DNA of 64,000 bases from an uncultured Clostridium sp. (GTDB lineage: Bacteria; Bacillota; Clostridia; Clostridiales; Clostridiaceae). The notes below the pieces were generated by a model. The model was not told the DNA's origin and searched no databases. It saw only the letters and a program-made list of their open reading frames with translations. Location of the stretch: NCBI GenBank assembly GCA_900539375.1, contig UQBY01000016.1, positions 17,160-81,159 of the forward strand, given 5' to 3'. Shown one piece after another: positions 35,709-43,642 of this stretch (position 1 is its first letter; each line of letters starts with the position of its first letter). Both the position numbers and the translations under genes were made by a program.

Positions 35709-36956
35709 CTAATCTAATCCATTAAATGATGGGTATGCACTTTCATTATGTTCTGATAAGTCCATTCCGTTAGCTTCTTCTCTATCAGAAACTCTTATAT
35801 CCATAAATAATGATATCACTTTTATTATTATAAATGAAAGTACTGCAGCATATACAATTGTTATTACTATACTTTCTATTTGAGCTATAAATAAATGAGT
35901 ATCTCCAAAGAAAAGTCCATTCCATTGTGCTTTTGAGTTAATAGAAGTTTGAGCAAATAATCCTGTTGCTATTCCACCCCAGATACCTCCAACACCATGA
36001 CATCCAAAAGCATCTAATGCATCATCATATCCAAATTTCTTTTTAACAGTTGACATTGTAAAGAAACAAATTGGACTTACTAATGCTCCAATGATTAAAG
36101 CTGACCAAATTGGAACAAATCCAGCTCCTGGAGTTATTGCAACTAATCCTAAAACAGCTCCTGTAGCAGCACCCATTAATGTTGGTTTTCCTGCCTTAAT
36201 TTTTTCTACAACCATCCATGATAGCATTGCTATTGCTGCTGAGGTATTTGTAGTCATAAATGCATGTGCTGCTAATCCATCTGCTGCTAAAGCACTACCT
36301 GCATTAAATCCAAACCATCCAAACCATAAAATTATTGCACCTAAAAGAACAAATGGTATATTATGAGGTTTATAGCTTATTAAACCATGACCTTTTCTCT
36401 TTCCAAGTACCATACACAACACAAGACCTGTTACACCTGAACTAATATGAACAACATTTCCTCCTGCAAAGTCTAATGCTCCTAAACCATCTATTAATCC
36501 ACCAGTTCCCCATACCATATGAGCTAATGGATAGTAAACTAAAAGTAACCAAAATACAACAAATATTACTACTGCTTTAAATCTTACTCTTCCTATTAAT
36601 GAACCAGTAAATAAAGCTGGTGTTATTATAGAAAACATCATTTGAAATGCTGCAAATACAACTTCTGGTATTGTTGAAGCATATAATTCATTTGGTGTTA
36701 ATCCTACTCCCTTAAAGAAAAGATTATTAAATCCACCTATAAAACCACATATGTCTCCTCCAAAAGACATTGAATATCCAATTATAACCCAAAGTACAGA
36801 TGAAATACCACACATCACAAAAGACATAAACATGGTATTAAGTACGTTTTTTCTTCTTACCATACCACCATAAAAAAATGCTAAACCAGGTGTCATAAAA
36901 AATACTAATGCTGCACTTATTATCATAAAGGCAGTATCCCCACTATTAATTTCCAT
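35709..36956 (-). CDS. amt: Ammonium transporter
   Basis: 415 residues from the ATG at 36956, with GGGAGGATAAG upstream; an earlier in-frame start at 36998 lies inside the leader hairpin region. Eleven membrane helices. Signatures FFYGGMVRRKN, DFAGGNVVHISSGV (pore aspartate) and FGCHGVGGIWG (pore histidine) are present, as is the conserved WFGWFGFNAGSA. Conducts ammonium at low supply; paired with PII. Confidence 0.95.
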   Translation of the reverse strand: MEINSGDTAFMIISAALVFFMTPGLAFFYGGMVRRKNVLNTMFMSFVMCGISSVLWVIIGYSMSFGGDICGFIGGFNNLFFKGVGLTPNELYASTIPEVVFAAFQMMFSIITPALFTGSLIGRVRFKAVVIFVVFWLLLVYYPLAHMVWGTGGLIDGLGALDFAGGNVVHISSGVTGLVLCMVLGKRKGHGLISYKPHNIPFVLLGAIILWFGWFGFNAGSALAADGLAAHAFMTTNTSAAIAMLSWMVVEKIKAGKPTLMGAATGAVLGLVAITPGAGFVPIWSALIIGALVSPICFFTMSTVKKKFGYDDALDAFGCHGVGGIWGGIATGLFAQTSINSKAQWNGLFFGDTHLFIAQIESIVITIVYAAVLSFIIIKVISLFMDIRVSDREEANGMDLSEHNESAYPSFNGLD

Positions 36957-36984
36957 CTTCTTATCCTCCCTTAACTTACGAACA

Positions 36985-37090
36985 AAAAAAGAGGACAATA
37001 CAAGGCATGAATTCCTACCTTGTACTATCCTCTTTGATAGTTCCTATTTTTTTATGTTCTTATAATACTATCAACTAAAATAAAAATCAA
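36985..37090 (-). promoter_or_regulatory. amt promoter and attenuator-like leader hairpin
   Basis: Minus-strand TTGATT, 17 bases, TATTAT (about 37090-37060) is a good promoter. The transcript then meets AAAGAGGATAGTACAAGG paired to CCTTGTATTGTCCTCTTT, an 18-base-pair stem with two G-U pairs, followed by seven T just before amt. An intrinsic terminator between promoter and gene implies control by antitermination. TTGATAGT and ACTATCAA also form an inverted pair across the start. Confidence 0.6.
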
Positions 37091-37145
37091 TACTTTTTTA
37101 AGGAGTTTTTTTATAAAATTAATGAAAATACCGGTTTTTATTAAT

Positions 37146-37180
37146 TTTCTTAACATTTTCTTAACATTTTCTTAATGTGT
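37146..37180. repeat. Triple direct repeat of CATTTTCTTAA
   Basis: Three consecutive near-copies (ATTTTCTTAACATTTTCTTAA and a third copy ending TTAATG) lie 3' of the DUF5662 gene. A simple AT tandem repeat; function unlikely. Confidence 0.5.
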
Positions 37181-37183
37181 TTA

Positions 37184-37750
37184 TTAAAATTTTTCAAAAA
37201 AGTTTTCCTTTAAAACCTCTTTTTTAATAAATTTTAAAGTTTCTTTCTCACCATCTTTTGCTAGCTTATTAAGTAAAAACTCTAGTTGTTTTCTAGTGTC
37301 TTCATGTAAAAGATAATATTCTGCTCTTTTTTCATAATACTCTAAAGGACTTTTATCTGTATATTTTTCTTTTTGATAGTTCATAGAAGCTGACATTCTA
37401 TCTATAAACATTTCAACAACATATTTAACTGGCATCTTCATACCCTTTAATCCTTCTTCTGCATTTATTCCATAATCTATCCAGTATTCAAAATGATGCT
37501 TATTTCTTCCCTTATGATGAAGCCATGCTGTTGATAATCCTTCTACTTTTTTTTGAATTCCATTAGGACTTACATATCCTTTGTAATATTTAATTCCTGC
37601 TAAAAACTCAATCCATGTATATTTAGATAAATCATGTAATAATCCTTGCTTATATAACCCTACCTTAAAACAATATTTCATTACTAAAAGTTTATGATTT
37701 GTTATTGTTTTAAAATGACCTAATGCATTTTTCACATTTTCTTCCTCCAT
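37184..37750 (-). CDS. DUF5662 family protein
   Basis: 188 residues. The conserved histidine-rich pattern ALGHFKTITNHKLLV, then HDLSKYTWIEF and HHKGRNKHHFEYW, is typical of the DUF5662 family, often found in clostridia; the spaced His/Asp residues suggest a metal-binding HD-like site. Cytoplasmic, no known function. It is downstream of the nitroreductase gene by 17 bases and probably co-transcribed. Confidence 0.8.
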   Translation of the reverse strand: MEEENVKNALGHFKTITNHKLLVMKYCFKVGLYKQGLLHDLSKYTWIEFLAGIKYYKGYVSPNGIQKKVEGLSTAWLHHKGRNKHHFEYWIDYGINAEEGLKGMKMPVKYVVEMFIDRMSASMNYQKEKYTDKSPLEYYEKRAEYYLLHEDTRKQLEFLLNKLAKDGEKETLKFIKKEVLKENFFEKF

Positions 37751-37767
37751 TTTTATATTAAAAACTA

Positions 37768-38313
37768 CTAATATTTATTGTAACTAAAAATTTCATTTAT
37801 TTCTTTTCTTACTTTCTTTCTAGGTTCTTTATTTTCATAATATCCTAAAGATATTACTAAATGAACTTCCTTTTTATCTGGAATTTCTAATATTTTTTTA
37901 ATATCCTTTTCCTTAAACCAACCCATCATACAGGTTCCAAGACCAAGTTCTGTTGCTGCTAAACATATATTTTCACAAGCTATTCCTATATCCATTGATG
38001 TATAATCTTTATTTTTTACTATACTTCCTATTTTTGATGCTAAATTTCTTTTTTCTCCAACAACTACTATAAATACAGGAGATGTAAGAGCAAATTTATT
38101 TATTCCACTTACTAAAGGGTCATATAACTTTTTTGCTACCTTTTCCAAAATATCTTTATCATTTACAACTACAAACTTCCAAGGCTGAGCATTACAAGCT
38201 GATGGTGATAATCTTGCACATTCAATTATTTTTTCTATTTTTTCTTTTTCAACAGGCTTATCTAAATATCCTCTTACACTTTCTCTTTTATTTATTAATT
38301 CAAAAAAATTCAT
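37768..38313 (-). CDS. Nitroreductase family FMN oxidoreductase
   Basis: 181 residues. The N-terminal FMN-binding segment RESVRGYLDKPVEKEKI is followed by ARLSPSACNAQPWKFVVV. The C-terminal FMN-contact region has LGLGTCMMGWF and ends in a basic motif PRKKVRKEI. It uses NAD(P)H to reduce nitro compounds or quinones; the natural substrate is unknown. Confidence 0.92.
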   Translation of the reverse strand: MNFFELINKRESVRGYLDKPVEKEKIEKIIECARLSPSACNAQPWKFVVVNDKDILEKVAKKLYDPLVSGINKFALTSPVFIVVVGEKRNLASKIGSIVKNKDYTSMDIGIACENICLAATELGLGTCMMGWFKEKDIKKILEIPDKKEVHLVISLGYYENKEPRKKVRKEINEIFSYNKY

Positions 38314-38417
38314 ATTTCACCTCTAAAAATTAACTAAATCTTTACTTTTATTATATCAATAATATATCATTAATTGTTTTAAAAAATCTTTTTAAATTAT
38401 AATTTCCTATAAAATAA

Positions 38418-38471
38418 AAAATGTGAATTATTATTTTACTTTAAATTATAGCAAAACAATAATTCACATAT
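38418..38471 (-). terminator. Terminator of PAP2 gene
   Basis: ATGTGAATTATT (38421-38432) and AATAATTCACAT (38458-38469) pair perfectly; the minus strand continues TTTTTTATTTTA. Confidence 0.8.
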
Positions 38472-38472
38472 C

Positions 38473-39033
38473 TTATATTTCCTTTTTATTTTTTGAACAT
38501 AGATGCTTATCCACTTTTGATACAATAAAACTACTTAAAAGTCCTATAATCATTCCCACAATTACATCACTTAAAAAATGAACTCCAACATATAATCTTG
38601 AAAAAGCAATAAGAACTGCAAAAACTATTGCTGTTATTCCATATTTTTTATCTAAATATCTAACTAAAATTCCTGATACTGCAAAGGAAATTGCAGTGTG
38701 CCCTGAAGGGAATGAAAAGTCAGTTGGTTTTTTTACTAAGGGAATAAGTTCTGAAAATTGATTAAAAGGTCTCTCTCTCATAACTAAATTTTTTATCATT
38801 AAATTATTTACCACATGACATAATAGCAAAGAACATAATGATAATATCCCTACTTTTCTTGTTTTCTTAGGGATAAGAAGTATTATTGTTATTAAAATCC
38901 AAATAAATCCTCCATTTCCCAACTTAGTTATAAAAGAAAATATTCCATTAAGAAAATTATATCTTAAAAATTCTTGAATAAAATACAAAATTTCTTTATC
39001 AATATTTGTTATAAAATCTATCACTATATACAA
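38473..39033 (-). CDS. PAP2 family membrane phosphatase
   Basis: 186 residues and about five membrane helices. The three-part phosphatase signature is complete: KNLVMRERP (near 86-94), PSGHT (near 110) and SRLYVGVHFLSDV (near 145-157). It dephosphorylates a lipid phosphate such as undecaprenyl pyrophosphate or phosphatidate. It is 130 bases from the cobalamin operon and probably independent. Confidence 0.92.
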   Translation of the reverse strand: MYIVIDFITNIDKEILYFIQEFLRYNFLNGIFSFITKLGNGGFIWILITIILLIPKKTRKVGILSLCSLLLCHVVNNLMIKNLVMRERPFNQFSELIPLVKKPTDFSFPSGHTAISFAVSGILVRYLDKKYGITAIVFAVLIAFSRLYVGVHFLSDVIVGMIIGLLSSFIVSKVDKHLCSKNKKEI

Positions 39034-39163
39034 TCCTTCCTAAAATATATTTCAAGTCATTATAACATAATTATATATATCAATAAAAGCTTTTAATATA
39101 TACCAATTTTCTAAGCTATTTCTTCTACAAATTATATTTCATGAATTAACTAAAACATCTATG

Positions 39164-39679
39164 TTAATTTTTTAGTTCATTAAGTTTTAGTTTTTCTTTT
39201 TTCAAAATTGGAGTAAGAATTGGATAAAATATAAAGAAAAATACAACATTTCCTATTGCATGTAGACAGTCAAAAGGTAATCCTGCTACATAATAGGATA
39301 AAAAACCTGGTAATCCTGCTATTATAAGTTTATCTAAAGAAACAAAAAATCCATACATAAACCCACAAAAGCCTGAAAAAAGTGCCATTAAGAAAACATT
39401 AGGTTTTTCAAATAATTTTCCTATAATTGAACCTGAAAAAGCAACTATTGTCCAAGCTAAAATCTGAAATGGAATAAAGGTTCCAAGACCTAAAAGCATT
39501 CCAGAAACTAATGTGGTTACAACTGCTATTCCAATTGAAATTTTCATTCCTAGTATCATTCCACATAATAAAATTATTGTTGTAACAGGCTTAATATTAG
39601 GAAGAGGTTGAAGTACAAGACGTGAACCTATATTTAGTGCTGATATTAATCCTATAATTACTATCTCTCTTACTTTCAT
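39164..39679 (-). CDS. ECF transporter S component, probably for cobalamin
   Basis: 171 residues, six hydrophobic helices, starting VREIVIIGLISALNIGSRL, a common opening for ECF substrate-binding subunits. No ATPase or T subunit is encoded nearby, so it would use the shared ECF module encoded elsewhere (group II). It overlaps the DUF4430 gene by four bases and shares the operon controlled by a cobalamin riboswitch, which points to cobalamin or a corrinoid precursor (CbrT-like). The substrate is inferred from regulation. Confidence 0.82.
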   Translation of the reverse strand: MKVREIVIIGLISALNIGSRLVLQPLPNIKPVTTIILLCGMILGMKISIGIAVVTTLVSGMLLGLGTFIPFQILAWTIVAFSGSIIGKLFEKPNVFLMALFSGFCGFMYGFFVSLDKLIIAGLPGFLSYYVAGLPFDCLHAIGNVVFFFIFYPILTPILKKEKLKLNELKN

Positions 39680-40527
39680 CGTTGTCCTACATCCTTTCCT
39701 CCATCTTTAGTAAATACCCATTCTAATGTATCATTTGATGATAACTTATATTTTCCTGCAGATACATTAGGAAATGTTCCATTAACTTTATACATCCATC
39801 CTGAAGATGGTCCTTCAGATTTTTCTTTTATTCCATTAATAGAACTTACGTAAATAAATTGTCCTGAACCTGTATAACCTATTTGTATAGAATTATTTTC
39901 ACAATAGTATTTTAATGCTTCAAAGGCAGTTACCTCATTCTCTAATACTATTTGTGAGGAAAATATCGTATTATCTACCATCTTTATGTTTATATTAACT
40001 ATAAATTTAGGTTTTTCTTCTTCTTTATTTTCTTCCTTTTTTATTTCTTCATTATTATTCTTCTCACTTGAAGAGTTATTATTTGAAGAACCATTACTTG
40101 AAGAATTGTTGTTTGAAACATTGCCACTATTATTTAGTGAAGTGTCTTTTTTAGAATTTGACTGTTGAGAATTTTCATTTTCTGTATTTACTTCTTCTTT
40201 ACTCTCATTAGTATTTTGTTCTACAGTTTTCTTATCCTCTTTATCACTTTCATTAACTTTTTCTTCTTTATTATCCTTTGCACTTTCTGTAGATATACTT
40301 ATTGTACTACTTTCTATTGTATCTTTTTTTATAGTATTACTTTCTACCTTTTCATTTGATATTGAAGCAGTAGAAGTAATTGGTGTTTTTGTTGAAATCT
40401 CACCTTTATTATTATCAGAATTTACAAACTTAATAGCAGCTATTACAAATGTTCCAAATAATAAAATTATAAAAACTAATGATAAGAGAAAAATCTTTTT
40501 TTGTTTCTCTTTTTTATCTTTCTCCAT
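39676..40527 (-). CDS. Membrane-tethered DUF4430 protein (transcobalamin C-domain-like)
   Basis: 283 residues. An N-terminal anchor helix (about 12-33) is followed by a long Ser/Asn/Glu/Lys-rich spacer (about 40-175) and a C-terminal beta domain (about 177-275) with TAFEALKYYCEN and GPSSGWMYKVNGTFPN. The motif SGWMYxVNG, then a closing strand with LEWVFT, is diagnostic of DUF4430, the fold of the C-terminal beta domain of intrinsic factor and transcobalamin. The gene starts 14 bases inside the upstream gene, so it is translationally coupled. Confidence 0.85.
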   Translation of the reverse strand: MEKDKKEKQKKIFLLSLVFIILLFGTFVIAAIKFVNSDNNKGEISTKTPITSTASISNEKVESNTIKKDTIESSTISISTESAKDNKEEKVNESDKEDKKTVEQNTNESKEEVNTENENSQQSNSKKDTSLNNSGNVSNNNSSSNGSSNNNSSSEKNNNEEIKKEENKEEEKPKFIVNINIKMVDNTIFSSQIVLENEVTAFEALKYYCENNSIQIGYTGSGQFIYVSSINGIKEKSEGPSSGWMYKVNGTFPNVSAGKYKLSSNDTLEWVFTKDGGKDVGQR

Positions 40528-41755
40528 TTCCTCTTTCCTTCTTCTTTGGAGCTACAATAGCTAAACCTAACATTGAAATTAAAGACATTTTAAAGAATAG
40601 ATTTATATTATTGTTATCTCCTGTTTTTGTAGATGAACCAGTTTTATCTACAGATGAACTATTATTAGGAGAAGGGTTATTTTTGTTTGTATTATTTCCA
40701 TTTGAATTTTCTTCTTCATTTGGTGTAGTAGTTTCTGGTGTAGTAGTCTCTGGAGTTACTGTTTCTGGAGTTTTAGTTTCTGAATCTACATCTTTTGATG
40801 GTTCTTTAACCCCTTCCATTTTCCAATCATTTCTAAAGTCAAATAAATCAGCACCATTTTTTGCAGCTTCACTTTGTACTAAAGCATAAAAATCTTGTTC
40901 AGTAGCTAAAGAGTTTCCTTCTGCTTCTTCGTGCATCCATTTAAATTGACCATCTTCCATTTGGTATGTAAGTATATCCTCTACAAGACTTGAAACATCT
41001 TCTCCAATTGAAGAAAGTCCTAATATAGCCATTGCTGTTGTATTAGAATTACTAAACTTTCCTTCTGCATCCTTACTACTATTTATATAGTCCTTTGCCT
41101 TATTTATTACTTCTAAAGTTTTTTCATCATTATTATAAGAAGATAATGCATATAAAGCCATGCCAGTCATATCTACATCTATCCAATCTCCTCCTGGATA
41201 ATAAGCAAAGCCTCCATTTTCATTTTGACATGCTAAAATATCTTCATAAATTCTATTTAATATTTCTTTGTTACCTTCATCTATAGTATAATTTCCTTTA
41301 GTAGCTGCTGAAAGTATCCATACTTCATAATTACAAGAACCTATATAGTCTCCCTTTTCTAGCATTTCATTAACTAAATCATAGTTACAAAATTCTTGTG
41401 GATTTTCTCCAAGTGCTGATAAAACTAATATGTCCTTAGCCATTTGTGTAGAATATTCATATCCTTTTTGTATATTTTCTTTAACCTTTTCTAAAGCTTT
41501 TTCTTTTTGAGCTTCTGTTATTTTACCTGTTCTAACCATAGCAGGAATTTGCCATTCCCCTAAACTTTCTTGCTTAGCATAATAATCTGCAGTTTTAAAA
41601 ATGCTTTCTGTTACAATTGATTGTTCTGCATTTGCAGTTTCAGAAGCACTTATAGTTTGGGCAGTAGTATCTGCATAAACATTTTTATAAACTGGTGCAC
41701 TTATCATAGTTGATATTAATGCAGCTGCCATTACCTTACTAATTACCTTTTTCAT
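40514..41755 (-). CDS. Secreted prenyltransferase-like alpha/alpha-barrel protein with wall-anchor-like tail (transcobalamin N-domain-like)
   Basis: 413 residues from the ATG at 41755, with GGAGG upstream. A signal peptide ends near VYA (residue 28). The barrel region (about 45-310) has squalene/prenyltransferase-type repeats: CQNENGGFAYYPGGDW, MTGMALYALSSY, SNTTAMAILGLSS and ATEQDFYALVQ, the pattern of the alpha6-alpha6 domain of cobalamin-binding proteins. A Thr/Pro-repeat linker (PETTTPET) follows, then STKTGD, a hydrophobic helix and KKKER: a sorting-signal layout without the usual LP. First gene after the cobalamin riboswitch. Confidence 0.85.
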   Translation of the reverse strand: MKKVISKVMAAALISTMISAPVYKNVYADTTAQTISASETANAEQSIVTESIFKTADYYAKQESLGEWQIPAMVRTGKITEAQKEKALEKVKENIQKGYEYSTQMAKDILVLSALGENPQEFCNYDLVNEMLEKGDYIGSCNYEVWILSAATKGNYTIDEGNKEILNRIYEDILACQNENGGFAYYPGGDWIDVDMTGMALYALSSYNNDEKTLEVINKAKDYINSSKDAEGKFSNSNTTAMAILGLSSIGEDVSSLVEDILTYQMEDGQFKWMHEEAEGNSLATEQDFYALVQSEAAKNGADLFDFRNDWKMEGVKEPSKDVDSETKTPETVTPETTTPETTTPNEEENSNGNNTNKNNPSPNNSSSVDKTGSSTKTGDNNNINLFFKMSLISMLGLAIVAPKKKERGNGER

Positions 41756-41844
41756 AAATAATTCCTCCATTTACTTTATAATTTATGAAAAGTCTTTTCT
41801 AAAATAAAATAAGAAGATATAATATACCTCCTCACAAAATCAAA

Positions 41845-41962
41845 TAAGTCATAAAACTTGAATCGAATTTTATGACAGAGAGGAAGATCTGACTTGTCTC
41901 TTTAAATGAGCATTTCAGTTGCGTCACAGTCTTGGAATCTCACCAAAGTTCCACCTATTATT
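41845..41962 (-). promoter_or_regulatory. Cobalamin riboswitch
   Basis: Minus-strand core: GGTGGAACTTTGGTGAGATT leading to CC, then GACTGTGACGCAACTG, and downstream AAGTCAGATCTTCCTC. These match the conserved P3-P6 and B12-box regions of cobalamin aptamers (GGTGxxAxTCC, CxGCAACTG, AGTCAGA). A further hairpin GTCATAAAA/TTTTATGAC lies 3' at 41845-41873, probably the kissing-loop or expression-platform arm. It lies about 100 bases before the first gene of the three-gene operon. Confidence 0.88.
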
Positions 41963-42019
41963 CAATTTTAACTTTTCTAGTTACTTCTATTATTAAAGAT
42001 TTTTCATACCTATTTTCAT

Positions 42020-42056
42020 TATAATATTTTATTATAATATTTTATTATTTACAATA
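42020..42056. repeat. AT-rich direct repeat in intergenic region
   Basis: TTATAATATTTTATTATAAT occurs as two overlapping copies between the cobalamin leader and the pilin-like gene. The rest of this 446-base gap holds the riboswitch and the pilin promoter. Low complexity only. Confidence 0.4.
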
Positions 42057-42114
42057 CTTTATTAATTTTAATTAGAATGACTTTTATAAGTTAAAACTTA
42101 TTTTACAAATTTCA

Positions 42115-42143
42115 TTGAATTAAATTGTAGGTTAGTGTATAAT
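42115..42143 (+). promoter_or_regulatory. Promoter of the pilin-like gene
   Basis: TTGAAT (42115-42120), 17 bases, TATAAT (42138-42143), followed by a leader of about 50 bases before the TTG start. Confidence 0.65.
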
Positions 42144-42201
42144 TGTAGCTATACAGACGGTGAAATAAATTTTCAAGTTTTTAACTAGGGGAGGGAGTGT
42201 T

Positions 42202-42657
42202 TTGAGAAAGGTTGAAGAAAAGGGCAAGTATAGCTTGCTTGAAATGATTCTTGTATTTACAATAATTGCATTAGTTCTTAGTACAGCAATTATACCAGCT
42301 ATGAAAAGAGCTAGGGAAAGTGCTAGAAAAGTTAATGATATTGCAACTGCTAAAGCAATCTATACTACAACTTATGAAGGCTTATTAACTGATAAAATAG
42401 ACTACCCAGATAAAGATATATTCATAGTAGTTGAAACTTCTTCAGAAGTTTCTCCAGGTCTTAACTCTGAATATAGAAAATTTGTATTAAATTATTTACA
42501 TGATAATATGACTAAAGTTCCTTACAATACAAGCTTAGATAAAACTAAAAAATTCTTAATAAAAATTCAAACAGATGGAGAAGTTTCAATATATGTTGGG
42601 TCTTACTTTGGTGATAGAGTATATCCTAACCCTACTGGAGCTTATGAACAGAAATAA
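42202..42657 (+). CDS. Type IV pilin-like (pseudopilin-like) protein
   Basis: 151 residues from a TTG start behind GGGGAGGGAG. The short basic leader MRKVEEKGK is followed by YSLLEMILVFTIIALVLSTA, the hydrophobic spine of a class III signal, then a soluble region rich in helices and strands. Gly8 is followed by six residues to Glu14, one more than in canonical G|FTLIE signals; cleavage after Lys9 would restore Glu at +5. It stands alone, without prepilin peptidase, ATPase or secretin genes. It could be a minor pilin using machinery encoded elsewhere. Confidence 0.72.
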   Translation: MRKVEEKGKYSLLEMILVFTIIALVLSTAIIPAMKRARESARKVNDIATAKAIYTTTYEGLLTDKIDYPDKDIFIVVETSSEVSPGLNSEYRKFVLNYLHDNMTKVPYNTSLDKTKKFLIKIQTDGEVSIYVGSYFGDRVYPNPTGAYEQK

Positions 42658-42722
42658 AAAAAGTGTGGAGATTTTCTTTATATTAGTTTATAATAATATA
42701 AAAAATTTCCACACTTTTTAAT
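42655..42722. terminator. Bidirectional terminator, pilin-like gene / sufB-like gene
   Basis: AAAAAGTGTGGAGATTTT (from 42658) pairs, with one wobble, to AAAATTTCCACACTTTTT (to 42719). Its stem and the 40-base inner segment resemble the terminator at 4650-4722. Confidence 0.8.
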
Positions 42723-42724
42723 TT

Positions 42725-43642
42725 TTATTCCATAAAACCTTCTATTATTCTTGCCTCTGCCTCTTCTTCAGTTAAACCTAAGGTCATTAATTTTATTATT
42801 TGTTCACCTGCAATTTTTCCAATAGCTGCCTCATGTATAAGAGAAGCATCTACAGAATTTGCTGTAACTTCTGGTAAAGCACTTACAATTGCATTATCCA
42901 TAACAATAGCATCACATTCTGAATGGCCAGTACATTTAGTATTTCCATCAATTTTAGAAATAAATCTTTGATGAGAATTACCCTTTGCTACAGAACGGGA
43001 AATTAAATTTGCTGCTGAATTTTCTCCATTTAGTTCAACCTTAAATTTAGTTTCTGCAAATTGGTTTCCTTCAGTCATTATTTTTTCCTTTACAACAATC
43101 TTTGCTCCTTCTTTTAAAATGGCTTCACAATTTCTTTTTGTTGAATCTACTCCTCCAATTTGAACAGTATCCATTTCTAAATATCCATCTTTTTCTATTT
43201 CAACATAAGTTTCTGGGTTTATTACTTTTTTTCCTTCTCCAACTCCAGTACCAACATGCTTTTCTAAATAAAGAACTCTAGCATTTCTTCCTATAAAAAA
43301 TCTATGAATTCCATTATGCTCTGATGTTTCACATCCATCATTATGTACTCCACATCCTGCTGAAATAATTATATCTGCCCCTTCTCCTACATAGAAATCA
43401 TTATATACTAAATCTTTAACATTTTCATGTGTTATTAATGCTGGTATATATACTGTTTCTCCTTTAGTATTAGGCTTTATAATTATATCTATTCCTGATT
43501 TATCTTTTTTGGAAACTATATCTATATTTTCACTTGAATGTCTAGCTGCACATTCTCCATCCTGACGAATATTATAAGCCCCCTTTGGAGTTTCATCTAA
43601 ATCTGATACTATTGATATTAAACTTTTTGTTATCTTATTCAT
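42725..43642 (-). CDS. SufB/SufD-like Fe-S scaffold protein
   Basis: 305 residues, a right-handed beta-helix scaffold protein of the SufBD family, clearly shorter than canonical SufB (about 470). Family blocks include FIGRNARVLYLEKHVG, then AISKxKGNSHQRF-like VAKGNSHQRFISKIDG and the C-terminal VSALPEVTANSVDASLIHEAAIGKI. It overlaps the SufC gene by eight bases. This two-gene set matches the minimal SUF-like machinery (SmsC/SmsB type) of anaerobes, which lacks SufS, SufU and SufD in the cluster. Confidence 0.9.
   Translation of the reverse strand: MNKITKSLISIVSDLDETPKGAYNIRQDGECAARHSSENIDIVSKKDKSGIDIIIKPNTKGETVYIPALITHENVKDLVYNDFYVGEGADIIISAGCGVHNDGCETSEHNGIHRFFIGRNARVLYLEKHVGTGVGEGKKVINPETYVEIEKDGYLEMDTVQIGGVDSTKRNCEAILKEGAKIVVKEKIMTEGNQFAETKFKVELNGENSAANLISRSVAKGNSHQRFISKIDGNTKCTGHSECDAIVMDNAIVSALPEVTANSVDASLIHEAAIGKIAGEQIIKLMTLGLTEEEAEARIIEGFME

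Noticed and set aside
42020..42056. CRISPR-like repeat
   Set aside because: Overlapping low-complexity AT repeat with no spacers.
42144..42201. Cyclic di-GMP riboswitch before the pilin-like gene
   Set aside because: The leader is too short and lacks the GEMM core; the GGGCAAG word lies inside the coding region.
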